DNA from: CAZUMJ01 sp964621605
GTDB taxonomy: Bacteria; Actinomycetota; Acidimicrobiia; Acidimicrobiales; Iamiaceae
Length of the DNA: 64,000 nucleotides
Direction of reading: 5' to 3'
NCBI GenBank assembly: GCA_964621605.1
Contig: CAZUMJ010000006.1
Coordinates: forward strand, 1-64,000
A program made the translations under genes and the position numbers. Numbering within the stretch: the first letter of the stretch is position 1; each line of letters starts with the position of its first letter. A model generated the notes under the pieces. The model ran no database searches. It was not told the DNA's origin and saw only the letters and a program-made list of their open reading frames with translations. Shown here in pieces: positions 51,351 through 59,998 of this stretch.

Positions 51351-52104
51351 CGCGTACCCGTCGGATCGATACCTCTGAGGGAGGAGCGTCCGGGGCCGGG
51401 CGGACCACTCCACGAGCACGCCGGAAGTCGAACACGCCGCCATCATCAGCCAGGACCTTCACGTCCGTGACGCGCCGAACGGCTCGCGGTCGGTCGGTCA
51501 CCAGATCCCTGGTAACCGTTCCGGACACCTCGACCAGCCGACCCCACGCGTTGCGCATCAGGTCCTCCTGAGTCTCGCTCAGGTAGCACGTGACGGCCTT
51601 GTCGTGAATCAGGTCGTAAAGGACGAACCGAAGGCCCTTACGTTGTTGCAGCGTCTGTACTCTGCCGCGGACGGTGCCCAGAACGGCCTGCGGCTGGCGG
51701 CCCCTCGGCGCCGACGGGCTGCCCCGGAAAAACAAGACCTCAGACTCGGCCGTCTCGAAAACGACTTCGTGCTCCTCGTCAACCGCCACCTGACTAATGC
51801 TGTGAATGAGCCGAAGAACGGGACGATCCAACACCGCGGGGTGTTCTTGTACCTGCCGCGCAACTTCGATGAAGGCTCCGACCAAGGCCGGCACAAGATC
51901 CTCGTCCTCCGCCGAGAAGGGGAGCGGAGAGGCAGTGAGAATCGCACTTCCGTACTCAAGACCGCTGATCACCCATTCGACCCGAGCATCCGCACTGCGC
52001 TCCTTGGTCAGTTCGGCGAGGGCCTTGGAGAAGTCACTCGTGGCACGTGCAAAGTTCGCCATGGTCACAAAGCCGCCGAGCCGCAGCGTCACCGAGTCAC
52101 CCAT
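51340..52104 (-). CDS. Unknown protein between RHH antitoxin-like and PIN genes
   Basis: The 254-aa protein is not recognised. It has a helical start (FVTMANFARATSDFSKALAE), two internal segments with strand pattern (VEWVISGLEYGSAILTASPL and VLGTVRGRVQTLQQRKGLRF) and a C-terminal LRFVLYDLIHDKAVTCYLSE, RLVEVSGTVTRD that could be an OB-like RNA or DNA-binding barrel (inference). ATG overlaps the RHH stop by one base (TGATG) and its end overlaps the PIN start, so it is part of one translationally coupled operon. Confidence 0.7.
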   Translation of the reverse strand: MGDSVTLRLGGFVTMANFARATSDFSKALAELTKERSADARVEWVISGLEYGSAILTASPLPFSAEDEDLVPALVGAFIEVARQVQEHPAVLDRPVLRLIHSISQVAVDEEHEVVFETAESEVLFFRGSPSAPRGRQPQAVLGTVRGRVQTLQQRKGLRFVLYDLIHDKAVTCYLSETQEDLMRNAWGRLVEVSGTVTRDLVTDRPRAVRRVTDVKVLADDGGVFDFRRARGVVRPAPDAPPSEVSIRRVRDAV

Positions 52105-52331
52105 CAGGCGGCCCTCACCGAACTGCCTCGAGGCCTACCTGCCCCAGGGCGGGCACCCCCTCGGGCATCAGGCTTGATCCGGCGCCGGATCTCACTCGAC
52201 GGACGGCCGTCGTCAGCCAACGCCTCGACGGCCGCCCTGACAACCGCGCTGACGGTGGTGCCGTAAGCGGCCGCGACATCTCGCAGCACGGCAGCGTGCT
52301 CGGGTTCGACAGACACGGAGAGGCGTTCCAC
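52104..52331 (-). CDS. Ribbon-helix-helix antitoxin-like protein
   Basis: The 75-aa protein starts MERLSVSVEPEHAAVLRDVA and continues AYGTTVSAVVRAAVEALADD, the strand and two helices of a ribbon-helix-helix repressor. A Gly/Arg-rich basic tail (KPDARGGARPGAGRPRG) follows. It is predicted to bind operator DNA and head the operon as antitoxin. GTG start with GGAGAG 2 nt upstream. The sequence just upstream is AT-rich, unlike the rest of the window. Confidence 0.78.
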   Translation of the reverse strand: MERLSVSVEPEHAAVLRDVAAAYGTTVSAVVRAAVEALADDGRPSSEIRRRIKPDARGGARPGAGRPRGSSVRAA

Positions 52332-52619
52332 GGCTCTCCACTTTACGCAATTTCTTGATCTTACGTAGATTATTTCGGACTGGACCGACTACGACGGGCT
52401 CAGGAATCTTCCTGGCCGGGGGTTGAGGTGACAGGTCCCCGCTGGGATGGGGTGGCACGGGCTGCCCCATCGGGTACTCACGGGGGAGATGCGGGACAGG
52501 GCGACCGCGGCAAGAAGCACGACGAACCCAGCGAACACACCGAGGCTGCCTGCGACGGGTCCGACCCGCCATGCGACTGTTCGGGATCGGAGGCTTCGGA
52601 CTGGCCGCGACATCACGAT
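52332..52619. other. Gene-free stretch between the RHH operon and tRNA-Thr
   Basis: About 290 bp. The first 45 bp are AT-rich and probably hold the promoter of the RHH operon; on the minus strand TAAGAT is a possible -10 element. The remainder shows no convincing gene: a minus-strand frame of 75 codons (52389-52616) has one hydrophobic stretch but no ribosome site. Confidence 0.5.
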
Positions 52620-52695
52620 GGAGCCCGAGAAGGGAATCGAACCCTTGACCTACGCTTTACGAGAGCGTCGCTCTGCCGACTGAGCTACTCGGGCA
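52620..52695 (-). tRNA. tRNA-Thr (anticodon CGT)
   Basis: A 76-base cloverleaf with every stem paired: acceptor GCCCGAG/CTCGGGC, D stem GCTC/GAGC, anticodon stem ACGCT/AGCGT around the loop CTCGTAA, T stem AAGGG/CCCTT around TTCGATT. Discriminator T followed by an encoded CCA. Anticodon CGT reads the threonine codon ACG. Confidence 0.97.
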
Positions 52696-52799
52696 CGGCC
52701 CGGGACGCGCCCGGGTGGTGGAGGTGTAAGCCTGCCACACCGGCGACATCCGCCGAAACGTCGCCCGCCCCCACCGCCCCCATCCCCCACGAGGCCCCC

Positions 52800-53606
52800 G
52801 TGACCGACCACTACCAGGATTTCACGCACCTGCGCTTCGATCGTCCCGCCGACGGGGTGCTGCAGATCACCCTCGACGCCCCGGGGCTCAACGCCGTCGA
52901 CCACCACGTGCACCGCGAGCTCGCCGACGTGTGGCTCGCCGTCGACCGCGACCCCGCGACGCGCGTCGCGGTCCTGCGCGGCGCCGGCAAGGCGTTCTCC
53001 GCCGGCGGGAGCTTCGAGCTGATCGACTCGATCATCGACGACGAAGCAACCCGCCTGCGGGTCCTGCGCGAAGCCCGCGACCTCGTGCACAACGTGATCG
53101 ACTGCTCGAAGCCGATCGTGTCCGCCGTGCACGGCCCCGCCGTCGGTGCCGGGCTCGTGGCCGCCCTGCTGGCGGACGTGTCGGTCGTGGGTCGCACCTC
53201 CCGCATCATCGACGGCCACACCAGGCTCGGCGTCACCGCAGGCGACCACGCCGCCATCTGCTGGCCGCTGCTGTGCGGCATGGCGAAGGCCAAGTACTAC
53301 CTGTTGACGTGTGAGACCCTCACCGGCGAGGAGGCGGAGCGCATCGGGCTGGTGTCGCGGTGCGTCGACGACGACCAGGTGCACGCCACCGCCCTCGAGA
53401 TCGCGACCACGCTCGCCCAGGGCGCACAGGCGGCGATCCGTTGGACGAAGCACACCCTGAACCACTGGTACCGCGCACAAGGCGCCGTGTTCGACGCGTC
53501 GCTCGCGTATGAGTTCCTCGGCTTCACCGGCAGCGACGCCCGCGAAGGCCTCGCGTCGCACCGCGAGAAGCGACCGCCCACCTTCACGGGCCCCACGAGC
53601 GAGTAG
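52800..53606 (+). CDS. Enoyl-CoA hydratase/isomerase family protein
   Basis: The 268-aa crotonase-fold protein has VLRGAGKAFSAGGSFELIDS, the oxyanion helix VHGPAVGAGLVAALLADVSV and a C-terminal helical trimerisation region (GAQAAIRWTKHTLNHWYRAQ). The Asp in TRLGVTAGDHAA sits where hydratases carry a Glu, so the reaction is uncertain. GTG start after GAGG. It lies 4 bp before the YjbR-like gene on the same strand. Confidence 0.88.
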   Translation: MTDHYQDFTHLRFDRPADGVLQITLDAPGLNAVDHHVHRELADVWLAVDRDPATRVAVLRGAGKAFSAGGSFELIDSIIDDEATRLRVLREARDLVHNVIDCSKPIVSAVHGPAVGAGLVAALLADVSVVGRTSRIIDGHTRLGVTAGDHAAICWPLLCGMAKAKYYLLTCETLTGEEAERIGLVSRCVDDDQVHATALEIATTLAQGAQAAIRWTKHTLNHWYRAQGAVFDASLAYEFLGFTGSDAREGLASHREKRPPTFTGPTSE

Positions 53607-53610
53607 CGCG

Positions 53611-54030
53611 ATGCACCCCTCACCCGAGCCGCTTCGCTACACCGCCGACGACGTCGACGACGCTCTGCGGCGTGTGCGGGCGATCTGCATGGCGCTCCCG
53701 GAGGTGCAGGAACGCCCGAGCCACAGCGCGCCGACGTGGTTCGTGCGAGGTAAGAAGAGCATCGCGATGTTCCACGACGACCACCACGGCGACGGTCGGC
53801 TCGCGCTGTGGTGCGCCGCACCCGTCGGGGTGCAGGCCGAGCTCGTCGACGCGGAGCCCGAACGGTTCTTCCTCCCGCCCTACGTCGCACACCGAGGGTG
53901 GATCGGCGTGCGACTCGACGTCGACCCCGACTGGGCGGAGATCGCCGGCATCCTCGCCGACGCGTTCCGGCAGGTGGCGCCGCGCGCGCTGTGCGACGAA
54001 CTCGACCAGCGCGACGAACAGCACGGCTGA
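53611..54030 (+). CDS. MmcQ/YjbR-family protein
   Basis: The 139-aa protein has the family pattern RRVRAICMALPEVQERPSHS, APTWFVRGKKSIAMF and a C-terminal EIAGILADAFRQVAPRAL. The fold resembles DNA-binding CyaY-like proteins; function is not established. ATG at 53611, 4 bp after the enoyl-CoA hydratase stop. Confidence 0.85.
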   Translation: MHPSPEPLRYTADDVDDALRRVRAICMALPEVQERPSHSAPTWFVRGKKSIAMFHDDHHGDGRLALWCAAPVGVQAELVDAEPERFFLPPYVAHRGWIGVRLDVDPDWAEIAGILADAFRQVAPRALCDELDQRDEQHG

Positions 54031-54132
54031 AGCGGGACCGCGCCCCGCGTGTGGGCTCAGATCGGCCAGCTCGGGACGGGCTGGGGCAAAGCGTGCGACC
54101 TCAAACCACGTGCGTCGGCGCGGCCTGCGGGC

Positions 54133-55020
54133 TCAGGCCTGGCTGGAGAGCCGCGGCAACCCGACGAACAAGGCCTGCAGCCACAGCTCCTCGTTCGGGT
54201 TCACCGCCAGCACCTCGGCCGCAGCCTGGATCGCCGCGAGCGCCGCGAAGGCTGGCTCGGGCCGCGCTGCGCCCGCTGCCTCGTCGCGGTAGATCGCCGC
54301 CAGGTTCGCCAGACCGAGCCGAAGCTCATCGGTGCGGAAGCGCCGCACGACGCGGTTGTGCGAGGCCACGAGGGCCCGGCGCCGTCCGGCGACGCCCCGC
54401 AACCCGTAGCGTTCGGCCTCCTCGTCGAACCGCGTCAGCTCCTCGGCCTGCAGCGACGCCAGCGGGGCGGCCGCGTCGTCGATCATCGCCCGCAGGTCGT
54501 CCGCCTGCGCCGCCGCACGGGCTCCGGTGCCGTCGAGGCGGGAGGGAACGGCCCGCCACGCTTCGACTCGGGAGTGCAGGCGCGCGTCCGTGGCCAGCAC
54601 CCGGGCACGCTCCAGGTCGCCGCCCGCCAACGCCACCACGTCCGCGGCGTGCGCGGGCTCGACGCCCTCGGCGACGAGCGCGTCGACGAGCACCGCCTCG
54701 GCGACCGGTCCGAACTCGACGATCATGCAGCGCGACGCCACAGCCGCGTGGCCCGGTGGCAGGTGCTCCGCGAGGAGGACGAGCACCGTGCGCGGCGGCG
54801 GCTCCTCGATCGTCTTGAGGAGCGACCCGACCGCNNNNNNNNNNNNNNNNNNNNNNNNNNNNNNNNNNNNNNNNNNNNNNNNNNNNNNNNNNNNNNNNNN
54901 NNNNNNNNNNNNNNNNNNNNNNNNNNNNNNNNNNTGCTCGACTGCCGCGTGCAGCCGCGCGACCGCCGTGTCCTGTCCGACGACCGCGTCCCAACCGAGC
55001 GGCGTCAGGGTGTCAACCAT
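54133..55020 (-). CDS. holB: DNA polymerase III delta-prime subunit, interrupted by an assembly gap
   Basis: Part of the clamp loader that loads the beta clamp. The N-terminal part reads WDAVVGQDTAVARLHAAVE. After the run of N it resumes at SLLKTIEEPPPRTVLVLLAE (sensor region) and SRCMIVEFGPVAEAVLVDAL, then a helical C-terminal domain. The Walker A and zinc region is missing in the N run. From the usual family spacing the missing part should be roughly 110-130 residues, more than 100 bases can hold, so length and frame across the gap are not real. ATG overlaps tmk by 8 bp. Confidence 0.88.
   Translation of the reverse strand: MVDTLTPLGWDAVVGQDTAVARLHAAVEXXXXXXXXXXXXXXXXXXXXXXXXXXXXXXXXXXAVGSLLKTIEEPPPRTVLVLLAEHLPPGHAAVASRCMIVEFGPVAEAVLVDALVAEGVEPAHAADVVALAGGDLERARVLATDARLHSRVEAWRAVPSRLDGTGARAAAQADDLRAMIDDAAAPLASLQAEELTRFDEEAERYGLRGVAGRRRALVASHNRVVRRFRTDELRLGLANLAAIYRDEAAGAARPEPAFAALAAIQAAAEVLAVNPNEELWLQALFVGLPRLSSQA
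54835..54934. other. Assembly gap (100 N)
   Basis: Exactly 100 undetermined bases, the usual placeholder for a gap of unknown size. It falls inside holB. Confidence 0.99.
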
Positions 55021-55633
55021 CGAGCGATCCTTGCAGGCCCAGGCGGCTCACGACGGCGGCGCGGACCACGGCCGCGACCTCGGCGACCGGTGCCGACCCG
55101 TCGAGCACAAGCCAGCGGTCAGGGTCCGCGGCGGCAAGCGCGCGGAACCCCTCCTGGACGGCGTCATGGAAGGCGGCCCCCGCCGACTCGAGTCGGTCGA
55201 GCACCCCACCGAGGCGCGACGCCGCCACCTCCGGCGTGACCTCGAGCAGCACGACCAGGTCGGGCTCTCGCCCCGCCGTCGCCCACGTCGACACCTGCGC
55301 CAGCTCGGCCACCGGCAGGCCCCGCCCGTACCCCTGGTACGCGAGCGTCGACCCGCTGAACCGGTCGGACACGACGTGTCGCCCGGCGCGCAACGCCGGC
55401 TCGATCACGCGAGCGGTGTGCTCGGCACGAGCCGCGATCATCAGCAACGCCTCGGTGCGGGCGTCCAGGTCGCCCGTGGCGGGGTCGAGCAGCAAGCTCC
55501 TGAGACGCTCCCCGACCACCGTGCCCCCCGGCTCGCGCGTCAGCACCGCGCCGAGCGCCTCGGCAAGCAGGCGGGCCTGGGTGGACTTCCCGCACGCCTC
55601 CCCACCTTCGAAGGCCACGAAGTAGCCGGTCAC
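55013..55633 (-). CDS. tmk: Thymidylate kinase
   Basis: Phosphorylates dTMP to dTDP. The 206-aa P-loop kinase starts VTGYFVAFEGGEACGKSTQA (Walker A), then TREPGG (the DR(Y/F)-preceding motif), VVSDRFSGSTLAYQGYGRGL and PDLVVLLEV. GTG at 55633 overlaps the MFS stop (GTGA). In many actinobacteria tmk is fused to or follows an MFS-like transporter, as here, and precedes holB. Confidence 0.96.
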   Translation of the reverse strand: MTGYFVAFEGGEACGKSTQARLLAEALGAVLTREPGGTVVGERLRSLLLDPATGDLDARTEALLMIAARAEHTARVIEPALRAGRHVVSDRFSGSTLAYQGYGRGLPVAELAQVSTWATAGREPDLVVLLEVTPEVAASRLGGVLDRLESAGAAFHDAVQEGFRALAAADPDRWLVLDGSAPVAEVAAVVRAAVVSRLGLQGSLDG

Positions 55634-57120
55634 GCGCCGAGCACCTCCGCTTCGACGTCTGCGTCGTCGTGGCGTTCGACATGACCACGGAGCGTCCGCA
55701 CCGACAGCAGCCCGGCGCCGACGATGATCACGCCGGCAAGCCACAAGGTGAGGCGCACGCCCGGCACCGACACCTGCAGCCCCGCCACGCCGACCCGCGA
55801 GTGCAGGTAGCGCGCCGAGAGGCGGTTGAACAGGCCCGACAACAGCGGGCCGAGCGCGAACGAGATCAATACGCACAACCGCACCAACGTGTACAGCGCC
55901 GAGAAGATGCGCCCCCGCAGCTCGTTTGTGACGCTCTCGTGCAACAGCGTGAAGCCCACGACGTACACGCCGCCCGCGCACACCCCGACGACCGTCACGA
56001 ACAACATGGCCATCCACAACACCGACATCGACGCCGCGCCGATCAGCGCCGCGCCGGCGATCAGCACCGACCACGTGAACACACGGGCGTGCGACGCCCG
56101 GCGCTGCAGCACCGTGAGGGCCGCCACGCCGAGCGCGACACCGAAGCCGAGTGCGGTCACCAGCCAACCGAACCCCGCGGTGCCCGACCCGAGCACGACC
56201 CGCGAGAACACCGGCCCGAGCGGCACGAGCATCCCCCCGCCGATCAGCCCCGTGCCCAGCCCGAGCATGACGGCACGCACCACCGGGTTGATGAAGATGA
56301 ACTGCCAGCCCTCCTTGAGCTCGTGGAAGGCCTGGGTCCAGTCGATGCCACCCTCGTGCGCGGCCTCGCGTTCACGACGGGTGAGGTGCGGCAAGGCGAG
56401 ACGCGAGATGAGCAGCGCCGAGCACGCGAACGTCACGACGTCGAAGTAGAACCCGACCGCCTCCTGGTTGAAGCGAAGGAAGTCGAGCACCTTGATGGCG
56501 CTCAGCCAGGTCGCCACCGTGGCGAGGAAGGCGAACAGCGCGGACGCGATCGGGAAGGTGCCGTACGCAGCGAGCAGCGAGAGCGAGTTGACGCTCGTGA
56601 GGCGATCCGCCGGAACGAGGTTCGGGACCGACGCCTCCTTGGCCGGCGACCACATCAACGTGAAGATCTCCAGCACGATCGACGCCAGCACCAGGCCCCA
56701 CACGCTGTCGAGGAACGGCAAGGCGGCGAGCGTGGCTGCCCGCCCGAGGTCGCAGACGACCATCACCTTCTTGCGGTCCCAGCGGTCGACGAGCACGCCG
56801 CCGACCGACGCGAGGAAGAAGCCCGGGGCGATGCGGGCTGCCATCACGACGCTCACCGCAGCTTCGGGCGATCCGGCACCGACCCGGGTGGCGAACGCGG
56901 CGATGGCGAGGAAGCCGATCCAGTCACCCGTGGCCGAGACGACCTGCGCCAACCAGAGTCGGAAGAACTGGCGCGACCCGAACACGCGAGCGATGAAGGC
57001 TGCCCGGGTCTCGGGGCCTCCCGGGGTGCCCGCGGACGCGGTGGCGTCATCCACCTCCGGTCGCACTTCCCCCGGCACCGCGCCGGGGAACTCCTCGGCC
57101 TCCGCCATCGTCTGCGTCAC
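55630..57120 (-). CDS. MFS transporter (tmk-linked type)
   Basis: The 496-aa membrane protein has about 12 helices, a cytoplasmic Glu/Pro-rich N-terminus of about 45 residues, and the MFS loop motif GGVLVDRWDRKKVMVVCDLG between helices 2 and 3. It is probably an efflux-type carrier; the substrate is unknown. GTG at 57120 overlaps the topA stop, and its stop overlaps tmk, making topA-MFS-tmk-holB one coupled string. Confidence 0.9.
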   Translation of the reverse strand: MTQTMAEAEEFPGAVPGEVRPEVDDATASAGTPGGPETRAAFIARVFGSRQFFRLWLAQVVSATGDWIGFLAIAAFATRVGAGSPEAAVSVVMAARIAPGFFLASVGGVLVDRWDRKKVMVVCDLGRAATLAALPFLDSVWGLVLASIVLEIFTLMWSPAKEASVPNLVPADRLTSVNSLSLLAAYGTFPIASALFAFLATVATWLSAIKVLDFLRFNQEAVGFYFDVVTFACSALLISRLALPHLTRREREAAHEGGIDWTQAFHELKEGWQFIFINPVVRAVMLGLGTGLIGGGMLVPLGPVFSRVVLGSGTAGFGWLVTALGFGVALGVAALTVLQRRASHARVFTWSVLIAGAALIGAASMSVLWMAMLFVTVVGVCAGGVYVVGFTLLHESVTNELRGRIFSALYTLVRLCVLISFALGPLLSGLFNRLSARYLHSRVGVAGLQVSVPGVRLTLWLAGVIIVGAGLLSVRTLRGHVERHDDADVEAEVLGA

Positions 57121-59885
57121 CCGACGTCGGGAGCGCCGCCGTCGGGAGCACCTGCCTCGCTCGCGGCGGTCTTCTTCGCGGCGGCCTTCTTCGCCGCAGC
57201 CTTCTTGGCGGGTGCCTTCTTCGCCGCAGCCTTCTTGGCGGGTGCCTTCTTCGCCGCAGCCTTCTTGGCGGGCGTCTTCTTCGCCGCGACCTTCTTGGCA
57301 GGGGCCTTCTTGGCGCCGCGCTTCTTCGCGGGACCACGCTCTCGACGGTCGGCCAACAACTCGGCGGCACGCTCGTCGGTCAACTCCTCGACGCTGTCGC
57401 CCTTGCGCAGCGACGCGTTGGTCTCGCCGTCGGTGACGTACGGCCCGAACCGCCCGTCCTTCACCACCATCGGCTTGCCGCTGACCGGGTCGGCACCCAG
57501 CTCGCGCAACGGCGCCGCGCTCGACTGCCCTCGGCGACGCTTCGGTTCGGCCAGGATGCGCAACGCGTCTTCGAGCGTGACGGTGAACAGCTGTGCCTCG
57601 GTGTCGATGCTGCGGCTGTCGGTGCCCTTCTTGATGTACGGGCCGTACCGGCCGTTCTGCGCGGTGATCTCGACGCCGTCGGCCGGGTCGACCCCCACCA
57701 CCCGCGGGAGCGACAGGAGCCGCAGCGCCTCATCCAGGGTGACCGTCGACAAGGTCATGTCCTTGAACAGCGACGCCGTGCGCGGCTTCTCCTTCGAGCC
57801 CGCCACGACCTCGCCGAGCTGCACGTACGGCCCGAACCGACCCGCCTTGGCGAACACCACGAGACCCGTCTCGGGATCGGTGCCGAGCTCGGTGTCGCCG
57901 CTCGGCGCGGCGAGCAGTTCGAGCGCGCGCTCGACGGTCAGCTCGTCGGGAGCGATGTCCTCGGGCACCGAGCAGGTGTCGTCGCCCCGCTTGATGTACG
58001 GCCCGTACTTGCCGGGCTTGACCACCACCGGGACCCCATCCGCGTCCGCGCCGAGCAGGATGGTGTTGACCGCCGCCGCGTCGATCGACTCGGGGGCGGT
58101 GTCGACGAGGTGCTTCAGGCCCGGTCCGGTCTTGGCGGACCCTGCCGACACCGCACGCCCCTCGGCATCGGTGTCGCCGAACCAGAACCCCTGCAGCCAC
58201 GGTTCGCGCTCGAGCCGGCGCGCCGCGATCTCGTCGAGGTCGTCCTCCATGCGGGCGGTGAAGGCGTAGTCGACAAGGTCGGTGAAGTGCTGTTCGAGCA
58301 CGTTGATGACCGCGAAGGCCGTCCACGTCGGGACGAGCGCCGTGCCCTTCTTCCAGACGTAGCCGCGGTCCTGGATCGTCTGCATGATCGACGCGTAGGT
58401 GGAAGGTCGCCCGATGCCGAGCTCTTCGAGACGCTTCACGAGCGACGCCTCGGTGTAGCGCGCCGGCGGCGACGTGCTGTGCCCTTTCGCCTCGAGCTCC
58501 GGTGCGGGCAACGCGTCGCCCTCGGCCAACGAGGGCAGCAGCGTCTCGCGGTCGTCGAGCTGCGCGTCGGGATCGTCGGACCCCTCGACGTACGCGCGCA
58601 GGAATCCGGGGAAGGTGATGGTGCGACCCGACGCGGCGAACGTGGCCTCGGTGCCACCCGCACGCGCAGCGATGCGCACCGACACGCTGCGGCCCGTGGC
58701 GTCCTCCATCTGCGAGGCGACGGTGCGCTTCCAGATGAGGTCGTAGAGGCGCAGGTCGTTGCCTGACAGCTCACGCGCGAGTGAGTCGGGGGTGCGGAAC
58801 GAATCGCCCGCGGGGCGGATCGCCTCGTGGGCCTCCTGGGCGTTCTTGACCTTGCGGCTGTACACCCGAGGCGACGCGGGAAGGTACGCGTCGCCGTAGA
58901 GCTCACGCACCTGACGACGAGCCGCGGCGATCGCCGTCTCCGACAGGTTCGTCGAGTCGGTGCGCATGTAGGTGATGTAGCCACGCTCGTAGAGGCCCTG
59001 TGCGACACGCATCACCTGGGCCGCGCTGAGGCGCAGCTTGCGGCCACCCTCCTGCTGGAGCGTGGAGGTCATGAACGGGGCCTTCGGGCGGGACGTGAAC
59101 GGCTTCTCCTCCACCGACCGCACCGTGAACGAGGCACCTGGCGCACGCAGCTGCTCCGCGAGCGCGAGAGCGCGCGTCTCGTCGAGCACCGCCACCTCGG
59201 CCGACGTCGCCTGCCCCGAGGCATCGAAGTCGCGGCCCGACGCGACGCGCCGTCCGTCGAGGGCGACGAGCGTGGCGGTGAAGCCAGGGTCGGTCGGGAA
59301 CGCCGCGTCGAGGTCCCAGTAGCCGGCGGTCACGAACGCCATGCGCTCGCGCTCGCGCTCCACGACGAGCCGCACCGCGGGGCTCTGCACCCGGCCGGCC
59401 GACAGCCCACCGTTCACCTTGCGCCACAGCACGCCCGAGACGGGGTAGCCGAACAGGCGGTCGACGATGCGGCGCGTCTCCTGCGCGTCGACGAGGCCGT
59501 AGTCGATGTCTCGCCATTCCTCGACCGCGTGCTCGATGGCCTGCGGCGTGATCTCGTGGAAGACCATGCGCTTCACCGGGACGGTGGGCTTCAGCTCCTC
59601 GAGCAGGTGCCACGATATGGCCTCGCCCTCACGATCCTCATCTGTCGCGAGGTACAGCTCGGACGCATCCTTGAGGGCTTTGCGCAGGTCGCGCAGCACG
59701 TCCTTCTTGTTGGCGTACACCTCGTAGGTGGGCTTGAAGCCGTTGTCGATGTCGACCGCGAGGCCCTTGGGGATCAGGTCACGGATGTGACCGACGGACG
59801 ACAAGACGGTGTAGTCGCGGCCGAGGAACCCCGCGATCGTGCGGGCCTTGGCGGGCGACTCGACGATGACGAGCGGCTTGGGCAC
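57117..59885 (-). CDS. topA: DNA topoisomerase I
   Basis: Relaxes negative supercoils. The 922-aa type IA enzyme has the Toprim domain (PLVIVESPAKARTIAGFLG, LATDEDREGEAISWHL), the active-site Tyr306 in GYITYMRTDSTNLS and GRVQSPAVRLV. C-terminal Topo_C repeats follow (GKYGPYIKRGD, GRFGPYVQLG, GRYGPYIKKGT, GRFGPYVTDG) in place of zinc fingers. The last roughly 70 residues are a Lys/Ala tail built of AAKKAPAKKA units, typical of actinobacterial TopA, where it aids processive DNA binding. GTG start, apparently leaderless. Confidence 0.97.
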   Translation of the reverse strand: MPKPLVIVESPAKARTIAGFLGRDYTVLSSVGHIRDLIPKGLAVDIDNGFKPTYEVYANKKDVLRDLRKALKDASELYLATDEDREGEAISWHLLEELKPTVPVKRMVFHEITPQAIEHAVEEWRDIDYGLVDAQETRRIVDRLFGYPVSGVLWRKVNGGLSAGRVQSPAVRLVVERERERMAFVTAGYWDLDAAFPTDPGFTATLVALDGRRVASGRDFDASGQATSAEVAVLDETRALALAEQLRAPGASFTVRSVEEKPFTSRPKAPFMTSTLQQEGGRKLRLSAAQVMRVAQGLYERGYITYMRTDSTNLSETAIAAARRQVRELYGDAYLPASPRVYSRKVKNAQEAHEAIRPAGDSFRTPDSLARELSGNDLRLYDLIWKRTVASQMEDATGRSVSVRIAARAGGTEATFAASGRTITFPGFLRAYVEGSDDPDAQLDDRETLLPSLAEGDALPAPELEAKGHSTSPPARYTEASLVKRLEELGIGRPSTYASIMQTIQDRGYVWKKGTALVPTWTAFAVINVLEQHFTDLVDYAFTARMEDDLDEIAARRLEREPWLQGFWFGDTDAEGRAVSAGSAKTGPGLKHLVDTAPESIDAAAVNTILLGADADGVPVVVKPGKYGPYIKRGDDTCSVPEDIAPDELTVERALELLAAPSGDTELGTDPETGLVVFAKAGRFGPYVQLGEVVAGSKEKPRTASLFKDMTLSTVTLDEALRLLSLPRVVGVDPADGVEITAQNGRYGPYIKKGTDSRSIDTEAQLFTVTLEDALRILAEPKRRRGQSSAAPLRELGADPVSGKPMVVKDGRFGPYVTDGETNASLRKGDSVEELTDERAAELLADRRERGPAKKRGAKKAPAKKVAAKKTPAKKAAAKKAPAKKAAAKKAPAKKAAAKKAAAKKTAASEAGAPDGGAPDVG
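57160..57320. repeat. 30-bp tandem repeats coding the TopA lysine-rich tail
   Basis: A unit of about 30 bp, coding AAKKAPAKKA on the minus strand, recurs several times with few changes. Copy number is likely to vary between strains because of slippage or recombination. Confidence 0.75.
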
Positions 59886-59891
59886 GGCAGA

Positions 59892-59922
59892 AGGGTACGG
59901 AGGAAACGGCCTCCGATGTCAA
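59892..59922 (-). promoter_or_regulatory. topA promoter with a dyad in the spacer
   Basis: On the minus strand TTGACA (59922-59917) and TACCCT (59897-59892) are separated by 19 bp. The spacer contains a perfect dyad, CGGAGG and CCTCCG around six bases (59898-59915). Transcription would start about 7 bp after the -10 element, at the GTG start codon at 59885, giving a leaderless mRNA. A long spacer is a known feature of supercoiling-sensitive promoters. Confidence 0.55.
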
Positions 59923-59998
59923 CATGCCCACTTCGCGGCGCCGCGGCGGTCGCCCGCGGGCCGAGTGCCTGACACCGCCTGGGAAGGGGTGGAAGGGC

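Noticed and set aside
52389..52616. 75-codon minus-strand frame with a hydrophobic stretch next to tRNA-Thr
   Set aside because: No ribosome site, begins 4 bp after the tRNA 3' end, and the flanks look non-coding; not strong enough to call a gene.
55669..58269. 866-codon plus-strand frame with FFAAAF-type repeats
   Set aside because: It is the reverse complement of the MFS gene and of the TopA lysine tail; the repeats come from the TopA coding repeats.
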